From assembly GCA_964017195.1 (NCBI GenBank), contig OZ024900.1, positions 28,824,441-28,888,440 of the forward strand: a stretch of 64,000 nt of DNA. Reading direction: 5' to 3'. Positions 22,415 to 33,449 of the stretch are shown in pieces. Below the pieces are notes generated by a model. The model was not told the DNA's origin, made no database searches, and was given only the letters and a program-made list of their open reading frames with translations. The number at the start of each line of letters is the position of its first letter. Within the stretch, counting starts at the first letter, position 1. This DNA is from Siderastrea radians (taxonomy: Eukaryota; Cnidaria; Anthozoa; Scleractinia; Rhizangiidae). The translations under genes and the position numbers were made by a program.

Positions 22415-22825
22415 CAGGAGCCCATTACTCGGAGCGTCCAACTTCCATACTGCGTCTGTGAAACGGCATTTTCACAAGTAAATTTATTTTTAGATAAGCT
22501 TTTCCCGCGAATTGGTTGAAATAGCCAATCAAAAAGCGATTGCGTAATTAATAATAGACTGAGTGCGAAACTACGACAACTCGTCCACGCTGGAAATAAA
22601 CATAACGGATACCAGTGACCAGTGAGGAATCTTTATCGGAGTGTTCTGACAGTATTTCAAGCGATAATTTCAGTATTTACAAGGGAAGTAGTAGCTTAGA
22701 TTTAATGCAGACGTCACTGGAAACAGTTATTTTCGCGGGAAAGGCTTATCTTAAAATAAAACTACTTGTAAAAACGTTGTTACACGAATTTATGGCAGTT
22801 GGACGCTCCCGGTAATGGGCTCCTG
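22415..22825. mobile_element. 411-bp MITE, ~95-bp terminal repeats, 7-bp target duplication
   Basis: The ends are CAGGAGCCCATTAC and its complement. The inverted match continues for about 95 bases (to TTTCCCGCGAA). GAAACTA stands on both sides (22408-22414 and 22826-22832). It lies in the spacer of the inverted duplication. A 7-base target duplication is unusual; P-element relatives are one option. Confidence 0.85.
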
Positions 22826-23704
22826 GAAACTATGTATATTTTGACGCATTATGGTCCCTATATGTGTGCCTTGAGTGAGAATTTAACTCCTCTGTATAAG
22901 CTACTAGCGATTTTTGGTTAATTTCACGGCAATTTGATAACGATTTTGATGAGATGGGAGAAAAGTGCTTTTTGTAGACAGTTCGTTTTTTCACATCGCA
23001 TGCGTTCCGTTCTCACCTCCATGTAGAATTTCAAAATTGTAATAAAATCGTCTTTAATTTGCTGACAGCAAAAGGGGCCAATACAAAACGGGTGATATGA
23101 AACCGCGTAAGGCATGCAAAGGTTGCAGTATACCGGTAATAACAACGCTGACATCAAATGTAAGAATTATTACAAAAAAAACGGAATTTTCGGGCAGCGT
23201 AAGTACTTGCTGGTGTCTCTCACAAATACTAAGAACTACATCTTTCTTAGGATTTGAGTGAGGCTTATATGTAGTATCTGGTGTTTCTTCAGGTGTGTTT
23301 ACCCTTGTGGGTGATACAAGTCGCTTGTTCCACAAAAAAGCCACCGTTTAGTTTCAGAGATCCTTCGTTACTAGAAGATCGATTTCAAGGAAAGTGGTTG
23401 CTCGAGCTTAAGTAGGCCTGGCCTGGATTGGCTGAGAAAACAATAAACAGGGGATAAACAAACCTGACAGAAGCATTGTCGCCTAGCGCTGAAAACAGAA
23501 CTGCGAGATAGCAAGATCCAATGAAATAAGAAGGTGTAAGCAGCTGTGTGGTACCCGAGAAATGGAACCCAAGGGCTATAAAGCCTACCCTAACCCTTAA
23601 AAAGCACACCGTTTAGCCGAAAACACAATAAGACAATATTTTAAAAATCCAACCTTTCAAAATCAAAACAGTTGACTTGTCTCGCACAAAAACGATATTA
23701 ACTT

Positions 23705-24805
23705 TTAACGTCGCAGGCTTATCTTACGTTTGCCTAAGATAGATTAAAAAATGTCAGTTATCAACATATTCTGCTGTATGTCTAGGGTTTCCAACTTTAA
23801 TTTGACCTTAAGTACCCGTCTGTATCTGTGGAGATCATTTCTTATGTGAATCATTTTATTGAGGTGGTTTGCAAGGTAATCAAATAACTGGTCACTTAAG
23901 TTAGTGTTTCCTGTTTAAATTTCCGGTGTCATTTCCACTACGATCAGGAAGGAAATGTGTTGTTGCGGTCAGCGGTACTACACTTGAAACAAGATGGAGG
24001 GCGTAGTATTTTCAGGTGTCATTTCCTGGATTTGTCTTCGTTCTTATACTTTTCACTGGCGTTTCCTTAGCCAGACGATTGTTACAATGAATTAAGTCAC
24101 TCTCTTCACGCAACATAGTGGAGTTCTTCAGGCTTTTAGCTCACGAGATCGTCGCCTGCAAGCGTATGCAAGGAGACTACAAAATTAATGGCATCCGTTG
24201 CAGAACCGTAAAATTTGCAGCCGGTTGACTGTTGGAAAACAGCCCTAGAAGTAAAGCTAGACAACTTTCAATTCAAGACCCTTTTAATTATAGTGTTTGC
24301 CCATTTTCATCCGTGAACAAGACAAAGAAATCAAAATTTGTAAGCTCGTTGTCACACTCGGTCTCATTACAGTTGTTGCCGAATAACGGATTTCTTCAAA
24401 ATTGTTGCAACTGTATCTCTTCACATGTTAGAGATCCACGAAATATCATTAAGTAGTTTAAGGACATTATCCTAGAACTCTTTAGAAAAATACCTAAGAT
24501 TGTCAGAGTAAGTCAGAATTCTGAGAAGCGTTTGCTTTTGTCTTACCACTTGACCCGCTTCTTGCTGATAACGTTAAGATTGGCCAGTTTGAGACTCTGT
24601 CGTTTAAACGAGTCTCGATAATTTGAACTTTTTCCACCATATTTCAAAAGTAACATGACGTATGTATTACTGGTATAAAAGTTAGATTTTTTGGATAAAT
24701 ATACGGTCGGCAGCAGACTTCCCAAAATTGGCTAAGTTCGACTCGACGAAAGGGCGATTTTGAGGGCTCCGGGTATCAGCAACATTTGCCTCAATGTGCC
24801 TCAAC
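23705..24805. repeat. Inverted segmental duplication, right arm
   Basis: Reverse partner of 19325-21945, lacking the insertions seen there. It ends about 140 bases before the TATA box of the second 8-Cys gene. Confidence 0.85.
24288..24725 (-). pseudogene. Gene fragment in right arm (nonsense in exon b)
   Basis: Sister of 19954-20252. Exon a is open here from about 24725 to the donor at 24547 and ends in a basic stretch (SKKRVKW). Exon b (24471-24288) has exactly the same length, 184 bases, and the same acceptor, but a TGA replaces a Gly codon after the QLQQF motif. Between the two arms no copy is fully intact, though the lesions differ. Confidence 0.45.
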
Positions 24806-24945
24806 GTCTTTTAAAGAGGCTTAAAACCTGTGCATCTTGGATCCTGGATCGAACTGGAATTTGAGAGAACACGAATAAATATAAACAGAAATACCCTCGG
24901 AGTAAGGAGGGAGCCAATAATAAACCCAACCAACATAGTGCGCCA

Positions 24946-24952
24946 TATAAAG
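24946..24952 (+). promoter_or_regulatory. TATA box of 8-Cys gene 2
   Basis: TATAAAG, 70 bases before the ATG at 25016. It sits in a 120-base upstream block (from about 24832) shared with 6435-6575 before gene 1. In gene 1 the same place reads GGGTAAAGC, so its TATA is lost or moved. A start about 30 bases downstream would give a 5' leader of about 40 bases. Confidence 0.55.
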
Positions 24953-25015
24953 CTGAGTAACCTTTTCGTATCGCTTTTATTCTATTTTATTTCTTCCTTT
25001 ATTCTCTCAGATAAC

Positions 25016-26184
25016 ATGGCTTTCAAGTTCATCTGTGTTGTTTTCCTATTGTCCGCGGTATTTTTGTCGGCCCAAGCCAAACAAAAGAAGGAGCATGAAA
25101 AGGAAGATGACAAGCAACATGGTAAGTAGTAACACGGCATGTTGTTTGGGAGACGGTTGCCGCGGAAAGCAGGAGAACTATACACTATTTACTAGAATAA
25201 ACCATCGGTCAGTCTGATCAATAAACAGTCACTTCTTTCGTTTGACTTGGATTTGTCACTCTCGTAGCTAGCCAACAAATGGGAACCCAAACGCAGGAAA
25301 TATAACCCAAAGAACTTACGAAGCTAATTGTATTCACGTTCTTTGGATTCGCGCAGCAATATTCCCATGATCGTCCTACAAAACAAATAAACGCCATTAA
25401 CCTTTAAAGGGGTAGGTCACGGGAATTATCACGTTTTAAGTGGAAAATGGGCTGAAATTTAAATTAAAATAACTTTTCTCGTACACGACATGGTTTCTGC
25501 TAGACACAAGGAAAAACTTGAAAAAGGCGGCCCGGTTTTCTGACCATCCGCGGGCAAAGGCACTTCTTTTCAGTTTTAGTACACCAAGGGCAGTTAAAAA
25601 CAAAACTCGACCACTGTTTTGGGTCTCCTTCAATACAAACATGTAATTTGCCTTTTAATTCAGTACTTGGTGACATAAATTAGTGGCATAGCCCCTTTAG
25701 CATGTTTGTGTTTTTGTTGCTGTTTTTTTCTTTTTGTTTTTTTTCTTTTTGTGTTTTTGTTTGTTTTTGCAGTTTTTAAACAAGACCACAATAAACTTAC
25801 TGAGCTCAATAAAATTAGTATCGAGCGTTTTCATTCAGACATCTTCAACATTAACATCCTCAACATCATCATCATCATCATCATCGTTATCATTCTTCTT
25901 ATTCTTCTTCTTATTATTATTTTATAGATGTTGAAGTTGTACCAGTACACTTTGACACGTTAACTTACTTGGGCAACAAAATAACATGCACAGACTATAA
26001 CAAAAAGTACCCTGGTTCAGCTTGGTGTAATTGCCCGTTTGTCTTTTGTACTGGAGCTCAGCAATGCCTTCAGATGGACTTCGCGGGTTCAGAAGACATT
26101 AGCTGTAACTTGAAGCATACCAATATTGATTACACATCGGACTTAGGAAGGGATGATTGTGGCTGCACATATGATAAAAAGTAA
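25016..26184 (+). CDS. Secreted 8-cysteine protein, gene 2 (two exons)
   Basis: Exon 1 is 25016-25121 (donor ATG/GTAAGT), exon 2 is 25928-26184 (acceptor TTTTATAG, stop TAA). Phase 1 joint, 120 residues. It has a signal peptide nearly identical to gene 1, a four-residue longer Lys/Glu/His spacer, and the same eight-cysteine pattern C-x12-C-x-C-x4-C-x5-C-x12-C-x17-C-x-C. Most exon 2 differences from gene 1 are conservative. The intron is 806 bases against 403 in gene 1; a 295-base element explains most of that. A TATA box, leader and AATAAA (26259) are all in place, so this looks like a working gene. Role unknown: secreted defence, venom or matrix peptide are candidates. Confidence 0.85.
25405..25699. 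mobile_element. MITE-like insertion in the intron of 8-Cys gene 2
   Basis: The ends TAAAGGGG and CCCCTTTA are inverted, with further weak match inside (GGTAGGTCAC against GTGGCATAG). It is absent from the gene 1 intron. Target duplication not resolved. Confidence 0.5.
25865..25925. repeat. (ATC)n/(TTC)n microsatellite before exon 2
   Basis: Trinucleotide tract just before the acceptor of exon 2; it supplies the pyrimidine-rich run. Gene 1 has a shorter ATC-rich piece at the same place. Confidence 0.8.
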
Positions 26185-26258
26185 ATTAAAACAACAACGT
26201 GAAGTATGTCACTATGCAAAACAGTTTCATTTATGTTACTGTGAGACAAGAATTGTGA

Positions 26259-26264
26259 AATAAA
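26259..26264 (+). terminator. Polyadenylation signal, 8-Cys gene 2
   Basis: AATAAA, 75 bases after the stop, at the same place as in gene 1. Confidence 0.65.
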
Positions 26265-26299
26265 GTTTCATGAACGAGTTTTACTGCGTACTCTAGTAA

Positions 26300-27690
26300 G
26301 GACAAATGAGAACCTGTGCGAGGGAGAGGAGGGTGCTTCCATATTGAAGCTAGGTTTATGGGTATGAACTGCTGTGAAAGGTATGGTCTCTGTTATAAGA
26401 TATAGAAATCAGAGAGTTTTGGTGAGAGTTTGGTTTATCGGGAAACTAGGGATTGACACTCAGCGAGTAAGGGATGAGGTAGGAATTTTTGGTGTCTAGT
26501 CCACAATGGTTGCATAATGCAGCTGATCGATGCACGATGTAGTTGAACATGGACTGGAGTAGGGTCCCAGCTGCACTCCCCCGCCCAAAAATTTAACTTC
26601 CCCCCCCCCCCCGCCCTGTCTCGTCCCCGAAATTTTTGTGCTTTTCAGTGGTGAGTCCAGTTTTAGCTTGCCTGAAATGTTGGATGATGGACTTAAAATG
26701 AGATGAATTGAAATTTCCTTCTCATCCCTTTGGGCCCAGCCTCTAAATCCTGCAAATTTGAAGTGTTCGTTGGTAACACAATTTTTTTGCCCTGTACAGT
26801 GTCCCACATATTTTCAAGTAGCTCTGGCGAAGGGCAACCGCTCGAATTATCAGCTTTCAATTTCTTTACGGTGGCCAATTTGCCTTGTCAATTCAGTTGA
26901 TAAATTCAAATTTATGTCCTTCACTTTCCCACCAACGCAGTACCGATAGTTTCTTTATGAACTAACTCTTTATGAAAAACTGAAACACGAACTGGGAACC
27001 GGCAGCTCTAAGGACAATTAAGCTAAACCAGTATTAATAGTATCAAATTTGCAGTTCACTTTCATAACTTCTGAATCGCGATTTCGATGAAATACGTTTT
27101 TCTCTTTAATTTCCAATGGCTCTGAGTACACAACTGAACTGAAACTTCACTTGTGTGTTTAAAACTTTTGAGCTATTGAGGGAGAAAGCCTAAGAAATAA
27201 GTTATGTTTTAATGATTATCAAGGGCTATGTCACCCATAGTCTAAGTAAGACTTTGAAACACAAAAGACATTCAACATCATAGGAATCTTATAAATAATG
27301 GATCAGGCTTGTTAAAAATTATGCCATTATTAGTGATGAATTGAAAATATTGATAATTGTTTTTGGCTCCTGATGGCGAGGAAGGGGATGGATTGCAACT
27401 TGAAAAATTTAGGCCTGTTTTTGATGTTTGGCGTTTTTCCTATTTACGATTACATTTGATTCCTTCATCTTCGAGTTCGAAGTGCTTGTTGCTTCTGAGC
27501 GAAGCTACAGTCTTAGTTTTAGTACTGGTTTGACCAAATCACCACGCAACGGCACCTTGAAATGGCCCCTTTAGGCTCCTTTCGATAAACTAAACCCTGG
27601 CGGGCATGTTACTTGAGACTTCTGCTACTTGTGCATGAGTCGCCCAATAAATCGCGGATGAACTTGGTTCATGCTTAGCGTGCGCGCGTA
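26300..27690. other. Intergenic stretch with fading similarity to gene 1 flank
   Basis: Similarity to 7705-7765 resumes near 26645-26700, after an insertion that includes a poly-C run (26600-26612). Open frames of 60-100 codons near 26500-26950 show no domain. No gene is supported. Confidence 0.4.
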
Positions 27691-27695
27691 TTACC

Positions 27696-27797
27696 ATATG
27701 GAGTTATGATCCACGCAGGAAGTTTGGAGAGCACGAGAGAAGCGTAAGCCTAACTTCTAGCTTCCCCAAACTCTCCAAGTGCATCATAACTTGGTGT
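27696..27797. repeat. Imperfect inverted repeat, MITE-like
   Basis: GAGTTATGATCCACGCAG pairs with the complement of TGCATCATAACTTG, and both arms carry TTTGGAGAG / CTCTCCAA. About 100 bases overall. Confidence 0.45.
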
Positions 27798-27887
27798 ATG
27801 CAGAGCTAGAAGTCAGATAAAAGCATAAACCAGTTGTTTTGTAACATAGCCAGTGGAAATGCACGGCGAAAACCGAACTGATTATAG

Positions 27888-28191
27888 CTATTCGTGAGAA
27901 GGAATTTGTAAAATAATGAGGCCTGGGCTGCGTGGTGCTGCTGTTCCATTTTGCTTCTTCCCTGAAAAGTCGTGGTAATTATCGTCCAAAGCGGACTGAA
28001 GCTGCACAATGTCACCATTGTAGCTGCGGGAGTTAAAATGAACAAGTTTCTAACAATTCGTTCGCACAAAGGAGCCACCTTACTTGTTCATTAAACGGAA
28101 AACAGAACTTGAACTTGAGTAGATAATTTCTATGCAGCTCCGAAACAAGATTACTGAGGTGAGGAACATTAGAATTCGCCAGCTTACTATT
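27888..28191 (-). CDS. Two candidate terminal exons, unknown protein
   Basis: Exon 28191-28084 is exactly 36 codons between a strong acceptor (TTGTGTGTCAG) and donor (CAA/GTAAGG). Exon 28001-27888 (acceptor TTGTGCAG) continues in phase 0 for 37 codons to TAG. The composition is protein-like (SNLVSELHRNYLLKF, then LDDNYHDFSGKKQNG). No family is recognised, and the upstream exons were not found. Both exons are short, so chance cannot be excluded. Confidence 0.35.
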
Positions 28192-28428
28192 CTGACACAC
28201 AAAGCACAAAACGCAGTGGTTGTCAGTTCAGAGGGCCAAGGACGAAATAGTAAAAACAGCACTGAATCAAACTCAATTTACACGGCATCCTACTTTTATT
28301 TGAAAATTTGAAGCTGCTTGAACTCAGAACTACATCGAGGACTCTAGGTAAACCGGTCAGTGTCATTTTGTGTAGTATAACTAAAAAAATGTCGCCCTCT
28401 CTGGTTTTTGTGCTTATTTAGATAGTTG

Positions 28429-28509
28429 TTACAAATTCAGTTCCCGGATAGTTTGGCTGACGTTTTCCTTGGCGTAGCTGTCGTGGTTGCTTAAGCTTCC
28501 TAATTCGGT
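28429..28509 (-). CDS. Candidate last exon, unknown protein
   Basis: 26 codons after acceptor CTCTTTCCAG, ending TAA. It reads as a polar tail with ENVSQTIRELNL at the end. The plus strand of the same bases is also open after a weaker acceptor, so orientation is uncertain. Unknown family. Confidence 0.25.
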   Translation of the reverse strand, partial: TELGSLSNHDSYAKENVSQTIRELNL

Positions 28510-28669
28510 CTGGAAAGAGTACATTTCAATTTCAGATTTTAAAAGTGTTTAAGAAATCGCATAATCCATTTTTTGTTCGCACGGCTTTGCCTCGAGTAAA
28601 GTGATAGAGAAAGGAGGCGTTTTATGTAACTCTACAGCTACTTCAGTCGCTAAAAACCTTTCATAACAG

Positions 28670-28803
28670 TTTTACGCGCAATTGATGTTGCACAGAACAA
28701 TGAACGGCTTGCAGACCAAACGGAGCGGAAATTTCAAACACGTGACGATACGACGGGTGAAACTGGGTCTGTGAGTAGTGAAAGTGTCTTCTACAATCTT
28801 CAG
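28670..28803 (+). CDS. Candidate internal exon, unknown protein
   Basis: 134 bases between acceptor CATAACAG and donor CAG/GTAATA. One frame is open for 44 codons with a hydrophilic, Asp/Glu/Thr/Ser-rich composition and the ending SSESVFYNLQ, which resembles an intracellular tail with a possible Tyr motif. It enters in phase 1 and leaves in phase 0. It lies on the opposite strand to its neighbours. Family not recognised. Confidence 0.4.
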
Positions 28804-28964
28804 GTAATAACATACATTTACGAAGCTATATAGCTTTCTTTATTATGCTATTTCTCTAATGTCTTAATACGTAGCTTGCATTGACAGCCAGCGAGTTAAG
28901 AAAAAGCATTTTTTATCAGTTGAAGACAGGAGTCAAACAAAGTCGTTTAACATGGTTTTAGCTT

Positions 28965-29460
28965 TTGTGTCTGGGATGAAATCCTGAAGTGTGACCATTC
29001 AACTGAGGGCTCATATTGAGCAGTACTTTCCTGTGGTAGTGTTTATTATGCTGTACAAGGTGGCTTAATCGTTTGAGTTTGTGGATAAAATTCTAAATTG
29101 CGAAAATTCAAATGTAAGCTGCTGAGCAATAACTTTCCTGTGGTGCTGTTTATTGTGCTGTCAGATGGTTCTAACGTCTGAGTTTGTGGATAAAATCCTA
29201 AAGTGTGACCATTCAAATGAAAGCTATTGAGCAGTACTTTCCTGTGGTGCTGTTTATCATATAAATACTCTACAAGGTGGTTCTAACTTCTGAGTCTGTG
29301 GTTGAAATCCTAAAGTGTGACCAATCAAATGAGGGCTGATAAGCAGTACTCTCCGGTGGTGCTTTTTGTTATGCCACCAGATATGAAATCCTAAAGAGTA
29401 ATAATTATTAAATAAAATCTCTTCGGCAGTACTTTCGGGTGGTGCTGTTTGTAGTCACCA
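28965..29460. repeat. Tandem repeat of about 110 bases
   Basis: About four to five diverged units, each with GAGCAGTACTTTCCTGTGG, TGCTGTTTAT and GTGGATAAAATCCTAAAGTG. Later units lose parts. No coding signal. Confidence 0.75.
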
Positions 29461-29479
29461 ATTTTTTCAAACAAAATCT

Positions 29480-32400
29480 GAAAAATTTTGTTCCGAGTGA
29501 AAAGAGGAAATTCCTCTCATTTGCAGTTATTTGCTGTTGACTCCTGTTTGGCGAGAGTTTAAATATTTTTCTTTCCTTTTTTTTAACTTTCGTAGATATA
29601 CTCAGAACTAAATCTCCATGTTATTTCACTTTGCTGTTACCTCCAGAAAAAGTTTCATTAGGTATGTACCTCTAGAATTATTCGTTATTTTACAGTTATC
29701 AAGAACGTTAAATTCCCTCAGAGAAGAGAGTGTAACTTGCATATTTCCTACGCAGATAATTAAATCTTAAGACATCTGGCAAATGCGTCACTAAAAAAGT
29801 TCGAGTTTCTCTTTATTGAACCTATTAAACTGAAACTTAGAGGATTTGAAACCCTTATGTTGTGGTCCAAATTGAGTCATGGGTCTGACACCCAACAGCT
29901 TAGATGGGCTGGCTTGCTTATACTTTTCCTTTTCTCTTACTTTTGCCGAAGGGAGATGTGATATTCAGCATGTCTTTACATAAATCTTCTCTCGCCAGAT
30001 CAAATCCAAGCATAAAACAGGAAGCTTTTGAGAAATGCGATCGTGGACTTGATCGCCTCGGGCTTTCCTTGGGCCTGTTCTTTGAAAGACCTATGAAAAC
30101 CATATACCTTAGTACAGCTTTTGCCCTCCCTTAAAATAACTTTTCATTATCTTTTAGAAAGGTACAACATCATTTATGGAATTTATTTTCATAAAGGGAT
30201 TTTCATTTTAGTTATTCGCTGTTTCATTAGTGAGGAAAAGTCATGAAGTGACATTCAATAAGGTTTGAGATTTTCATTTTTATGTGCTAGATAGTCTATA
30301 GCGTCTTTAGAAAAACAATAAGTTAAACGCATTGCAACACTAGTCTCTACAAATTCGTTTTGGTGTATATTTCAAACGAACAAAAAACAACAACAAACAG
30401 GTATATGTACCCTGTAGATTTATAAACAACAGCATTCAGTAGCGGCGCCTCGTTGACCAGTTGCTCATAGCAAATTAGGTTCCGTAGTCTAATTGTTAAG
30501 TACACTGTATAATACCCTTCCCCTCCCCCTCCGTATAATGTTTAACCCTATTTAGTCTAGGGGGGGGGGGACATTGAGCCCGCGCTGACTTTGACGAATT
30601 ATAACTTTAAAACGGCTAGACGAATAATCACCAAATCTCGTGACTTTTCCTGAAATTTATCAGGGGAACTTTTCCCTGTGCCCGATTTATAGGCTTATAA
30701 ATAGTTTTTTCATGGGGGAAAGGGGGGCGGGGCTGAGATCTGGCATAATTGACTTGAAATTCGCAGATTGAATCAAAAGAATCAAGTTCCTGGGGCAATT
30801 CTGTGCCGCCGTCCAAGATAATAGCCGTATCGCCTGCATCCTAGCTCCTCCTACGATTTAAATTGCGTGGAGTTCAGTGTCTCTCCCAACAGTAATACAC
30901 AAAATGTTAGTGTTCTCCAGGAAGCCAAGGTTGCTACGAGATTATTAATTATTAATGGTAAGCATTTGCTCCGTAAAAGGCCATTCAGTGCCAGCAAAAT
31001 CTGTCCAGAAGAAGAACTAATTTTTACCCATTATCTGTATAACGCATATTTGTCTACAAGCCTCATAAGTTCCCCAGTAAACCTGTTCAGGAAAGCAGAA
31101 GTTTCTGCTTGACTCCATGGGCGACTGCCTTATTGGGAAAACATAAAATCGCAAATCAAAAGTGTTACAGGGAATAAGAGAATTCAAAACAATTCTCAAC
31201 TTTGTGAAGCAGAAAAGAGACCTTTGTCACGTGACCCGTTGTAAGGATTTCAAAGAAAGCCTTCGTTAATTCCCACCAGAAAAATAATAAATGGTAGAAC
31301 TTGGCCTGAAGACAATAATTTACGGTACTTTTATTCATTCTTTCGAGTTTTCTTAGTTAATATAATTTTTAATATACTCTTCTCAGACAATATACCTTAA
31401 CATCCCTCCGCTTCTTAAGTATTTTACTTCCAGAGGTTTGATCCCAAAGAGCAAAATATCGTAACTATACGATGTACAATTTTGGTAGAAAGCTAACGCT
31501 TCCTTTAGGATCTCAACGTCAGTGAGAGTCAGCTGACACCAATATTAACAGACCTTTTTATTATCATTACTATTACCGAAGAGCCTCTTCTGTAAACTCA
31601 TTAAGCATTAATATTTTTGTCTCTCCAAACCTTCATTTATATACCAGCGCGCTTTGAACCTTCTAATCGAGTCTTAGATCTTATATTTAAATATTTCTTA
31701 TCCCCGGTGAATATAATGTCTAATCCATTTAAACATTTATTTGGAACTTTCTGGCAGTGGATTTCTTTCTATTCTTTTTGAGGAAGCAAAAAGCCAAACG
31801 CAAAATCTTCTACTGCTTTCATAGCTTTCTTTTCCCTTGCGCAAGTCAGTAAGATTGCTCTTATTTGCAATTTCCTTGCTCAATATCACAACATCTTAAA
31901 GAATTAAAAGCCCTCCACGCAGGGCAAACACAAAGGCCAAATAAGCGCCTGTTGTGCAAGCAGCAACTGGTTAAAAGAGAAACATCGGCGACCGAAAAAC
32001 AAAAGCGTAAAAGGTGACCTTTGGTTGCCATCTCCCAGGCTCTAATAGGACTCGAAAAGCCCCCGACTATCAAGAGATTGCATCAGAGCAGGACTCACAG
32101 GGGACAAAACGCATACATTAGATATCTGGCAAACAAAATGCGCTAACAAAATGAAGGAGTGGCCAGAGAAGGAAATAGAAAATAAGAGAGAGCCTGGGAG
32201 ATGACAGCCTTGGCCCCAGTAATCCGAGTAGGGAATTAGACTCCCTTCAAGACTGTCAACCTCAGGACAAAAGAGACCAAAACAGAAGGATGGGGATAAA
32301 CGACAGGAGAAGAAAAACGGAACGTTAAACTTAAAAAATTGAGGCTTTATTCTCAGAACTTAATTAACTTGCGCATATTAACGCAATGATTTTTCACTCA

Positions 32401-32630
32401 TTAAATCTTTATTCCATAGATCACATGGGAAAAATAAAAACATCCTTTAACATGTAGTCATCTTACATGGGAACGTTGCGTCGGCAACAGCAGCACACCA
32501 AGCTAATTCCAACGCGACTGAAACAAGCGCCTACAAAACCCCGATGGCAGGAAAAGCATACCAAACTAAAGTGTAACACAAACAGGCAAAACCCCGATGG
32601 CAAAAGGAGCATATTCAGCAAAGTAAACGT
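29480..32630. other. Intergenic stretch with few signals
   Basis: No family recognised. It contains a G-run at 30561-30570 and several frames of 60-80 codons without splice support. One short exon-like segment is listed separately at 30000-30090. Confidence 0.4.
30000..30090 (-). CDS. Weak candidate last exon
   Basis: After acceptor TTTTCATAG one frame is open for 29 codons to TGA and reads as an amphipathic helix (KPEAIKSTIAFLKSF). The other two frames are also open for much of the length, so support is weak. Confidence 0.2.
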
Positions 32631-32639
32631 ATCATAAAC

Positions 32640-33420
32640 ACGTCTGCAAGGTAAACGTGTCATAAACAAGCACCTGCAAAGCCTCGATGGCAAAAGCAGC
32701 ATGCAAATAAATACAAACATGTCACTAAAAGCCCTGCAAAGTCGCGAGGGCAAGAGCAGCGTGCAAATAAACATAAACGTGTAACTACAAGCACCTCCAA
32801 AGCCCCGATGACAAGAGCAGCATGCAAATAAACACAAACTTGTCACTACAAGCACCTGCAAAGCTCCGATGGCAAGAGCAGCGTGCACAACAAATTGTTC
32901 AAGCAACTGCAAAGCCCCGATGGCAAGAGCAACATGCAAATAAACATAAACGTGTCACTACAAGCACCTGCAAAGCCCCGATGACAAGAGCAGCATGCAA
33001 ATAAACACAAACTTGTCACTACAAGCACCTGCAAAGCTCCGGGGATACGAGCAACGTACACAACAATTTCAAGCATCTGCAAAGCCCCGATGGCAAGAGT
33101 AGCATGCAAATAAACACAAACTTGTCACTACAAACACCTCCAAAGCCCTGATGACAAGAGCAGCATGCAAATAAACACAAACTTGTCACTAAAAGCACCT
33201 GCAAAGCCCCGATGGCAAGAGCAGCATGCAAATAAACATAAACGTGTCACTACAAGCACCTGCAAAGCCCCGGTGGTAAGAGCAATGTACACAACAAATT
33301 CAAGCATCTGCAAAGCCCTGATGGCAAGAGCAGCATGCAAATAAACACAAACTTGTAACCACAAGCACCTGCAAAGCCCCGATGGCAAGAGCAGCGTGCA
33401 CAGCAAATTGTCTGTGAAAA
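32640..33420. repeat. Minisatellite of mixed 61-bp and ~50-bp units
   Basis: About 13 units. The long unit (61 bases) contains GGCAAGAGCAGCATGCAAAT followed by AAACA; the short unit (48-51 bases) replaces that with GTGCACAACAAATT. The order is roughly A A A B A A B A A A B A B. ATGCAAAT, the octamer bound by POU factors, occurs eight times exactly, each followed by a forkhead-like TAAACA or close variant. The unit length is not a multiple of three, so the long open frames across it are chance. Confidence 0.9.
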
Positions 33421-33449
33421 ACTCAAAAATATGAGAGCAAACGACCAAG

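Noticed and set aside
29904..30134. 76-codon plus-strand frame with a hydrophobic start
   Set aside because: The same bases are open in other frames and no domain is seen.
32463..33448. Long minus-strand frames (up to 158 codons) with Cys and Leu repeats
   Set aside because: They follow the minisatellite; a 61-base unit shifts frame each copy, so the repeats appear in all frames.
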